From the NCBI GenBank assembly GCA_028692715.1, contig JAQUWU010000018.1, positions 1-64,000 on the forward strand: a stretch of DNA of 64,000 nt, read 5' to 3'. Made by a program: the position numbers and the translations under genes. The DNA is from Paludibacter sp. Its GTDB lineage: Bacteria > Bacteroidota > Bacteroidia > Bacteroidales > Paludibacteraceae. The notes beneath the pieces were generated by a model that ran no database searches, had not been told where the DNA came from, and saw nothing but the letters and a program-made list of their open reading frames with translations. Shown one piece after another: positions 63,151-64,000 of the stretch. The stretch's first letter is position 1. Every line of letters begins with the position of its first letter.

Positions 63151-64000
63151 ATTTTGGCGTAAGCTTTTCAATTGGAAAACTTATTCCCACCCTAATTTGA
63201 TGATACGGAAAATCCTTTATTCCATATTGATATTGGGCAAAATAATCCATATATCCTTTCATAATGGAGAATTTGGCTGCATAAACCAACGGAGTGTCGC
63301 CATAATCGTGTAAAGGACTTAATCCATTGTGAGTATAAATCCATCCCGAATACCCTGAAAGGGTATTTTCTAATTTCCAGTTAGTATTACCCAGAATAAT
63401 TTTAGCTCCATACATAGGTGCATCATCCTGTGTGCTGTTAGTTGTTTCCCAACACATAAAACCCACATTTGCCACTCCACGTATTTCACTGATAAATCTA
63501 CTTTTGGTAAAGATGGATTTTCCCACTTCCAAATCGAAATAATAGCCTGGCGTGTCAAAGTAGCGTCTATCATAGTTATTTAATGCTGAAGCTGTCTTTA
63601 AAGTAGAGTTAAGAATTACAGCAGGTGCAAATATCTTCTCTTTTAATATTGAAATTCGTGTCTGAATATAGAAATCTCCGGCTGCTTTTCCCGATGTGTT
63701 TCCATTTGCCATATCACGTTGTAAACTAACTTGTTCTGAAACTTTATATGTTTCGAATAGGCTTGTCCATATTTTTAAAGATACCCGTTCGGACAATAAT
63801 GGAATTTCTATTTTGAAATATCCGTTTTTTGTTTGGTCACCAAATCCAAAATAGTAATCCCCCATTAAACTAATGGTTGTTTTTGTCGGAATTCTGGCAT
63901 CGGTAAATTCAGGAACCGGATTAGCATTAGGTCCAAACCATGCGGTGGAGTATTTAGCCTGCGCAAAAATGGATGGTTGAATGATAATAAAAAGGATGAT
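63143..64000 (-). CDS. Outer-membrane beta-barrel protein, unknown, 5' end cut by the window
   Basis: The open frame runs to the right window edge with no start seen. The part in view is 285 codons. It begins inside a hydrophobic signal peptide (LFIIIQPSIFAQ) and the mature part starts about AKYSTAWFGPN. The rest alternates hydrophobic and polar residues with many aromatics and GGSGY/ISFP-type turns, as for an outer-membrane barrel. I do not recognise the family. Its last residue and stop lie within an inserted palindrome (63131-63150). An internal ATG at 63865 would lack the signal and is not the start. Confidence 0.75.
   Translation of the reverse strand: MILFIIIQPSIFAQAKYSTAWFGPNANPVPEFTDARIPTKTTISLMGDYYFGFGDQTKNGYFKIEIPLLSERVSLKIWTSLFETYKVSEQVSLQRDMANGNTSGKAAGDFYIQTRISILKEKIFAPAVILNSTLKTASALNNYDRRYFDTPGYYFDLEVGKSIFTKSRFISEIRGVANVGFMCWETTNSTQDDAPMYGAKIILGNTNWKLENTLSGYSGWIYTHNGLSPLHDYGDTPLVYAAKFSIMKGYMDYFAQYQYGIKDFPYHQIRVGISFPIEKLTPKYP

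Overview
The window looks like chromosomal DNA of a low-GC member of the Bacteroidota, most likely order Bacteroidales. At least nine intergenic regions carry the phylum's promoter form, a TTG or TTTG element about 18 to 21 bp before TAnnTTTG. The gene content agrees: DUF4294, DUF4249 and DUF2141 proteins, a helix-hairpin-helix outer-membrane protein, an argR-GNAT-argG run, a C-terminal type IX secretion signal and DUF4982-type GH2 enzymes. I see no tRNA or rRNA genes.

Positions 1-22300 are mostly core functions: dgkA, efp, argG/GNAT/argR, a cold-shock protein, an M16 protease, free methionine-R-sulfoxide reductase, a pta-hbd-ackA acetate module, two outer-membrane proteins, folate cyclo-ligase, a polyprenyl synthase, and the ddl-rluD-PASTA-rpmH run. 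rpmH (52 aa) is easy to miss because it is so short.

Positions 22700-32000 form a small pectin-degradation locus without SusC/SusD: a PL1 pectate lyase with a T9SS tail, a GH28 lipoprotein, a GH2 beta-galactosidase, a decayed PfkB sugar kinase and a second, divergent GH28. Positions 32300-37700 hold a heterodimeric ABC exporter and an unusual double-NBD ATPase. Positions 37800-44000 hold envelope genes: a phosphoesterase lipoprotein, an outer-membrane protein, an aspartyl-protease/PDZ lipoprotein, and a TonB-dependent receptor with its DUF4249 lipoprotein.

Positions 43990-45730 are the most striking repeat structure: an IS200-like single-tyrosine transposase inside about 21 short hairpin units that change their stems in a compensatory way and recur with a period of about 276 bp. 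Two SDR enzymes and nadA follow. Then comes a markedly AT-rich two-gene module (N6-adenine DNA methyltransferase plus an unknown 201-aa protein) that looks horizontally acquired. Next are a four-cysteine FNR-type oxygen sensor, a perfect TTGAT-N4-ATCAA site and a 163-aa unknown helical protein. The right end carries mnmH-selD (tRNA selenouridine), a VOC protein, a Ktr/Trk potassium system, an acyltransferase, a U32 peptidase and an outer-membrane protein cut by the window edge.

Four families of non-coding repeats overlie the genes: two copies of a MITE with 13-bp terminal inverted repeats and 8-bp target duplications; a CCCCTAAAGGGG-type palindrome that enters the ends of four genes; a roughly 255-bp dispersed repeat in three copies; and the transposase-linked hairpins.
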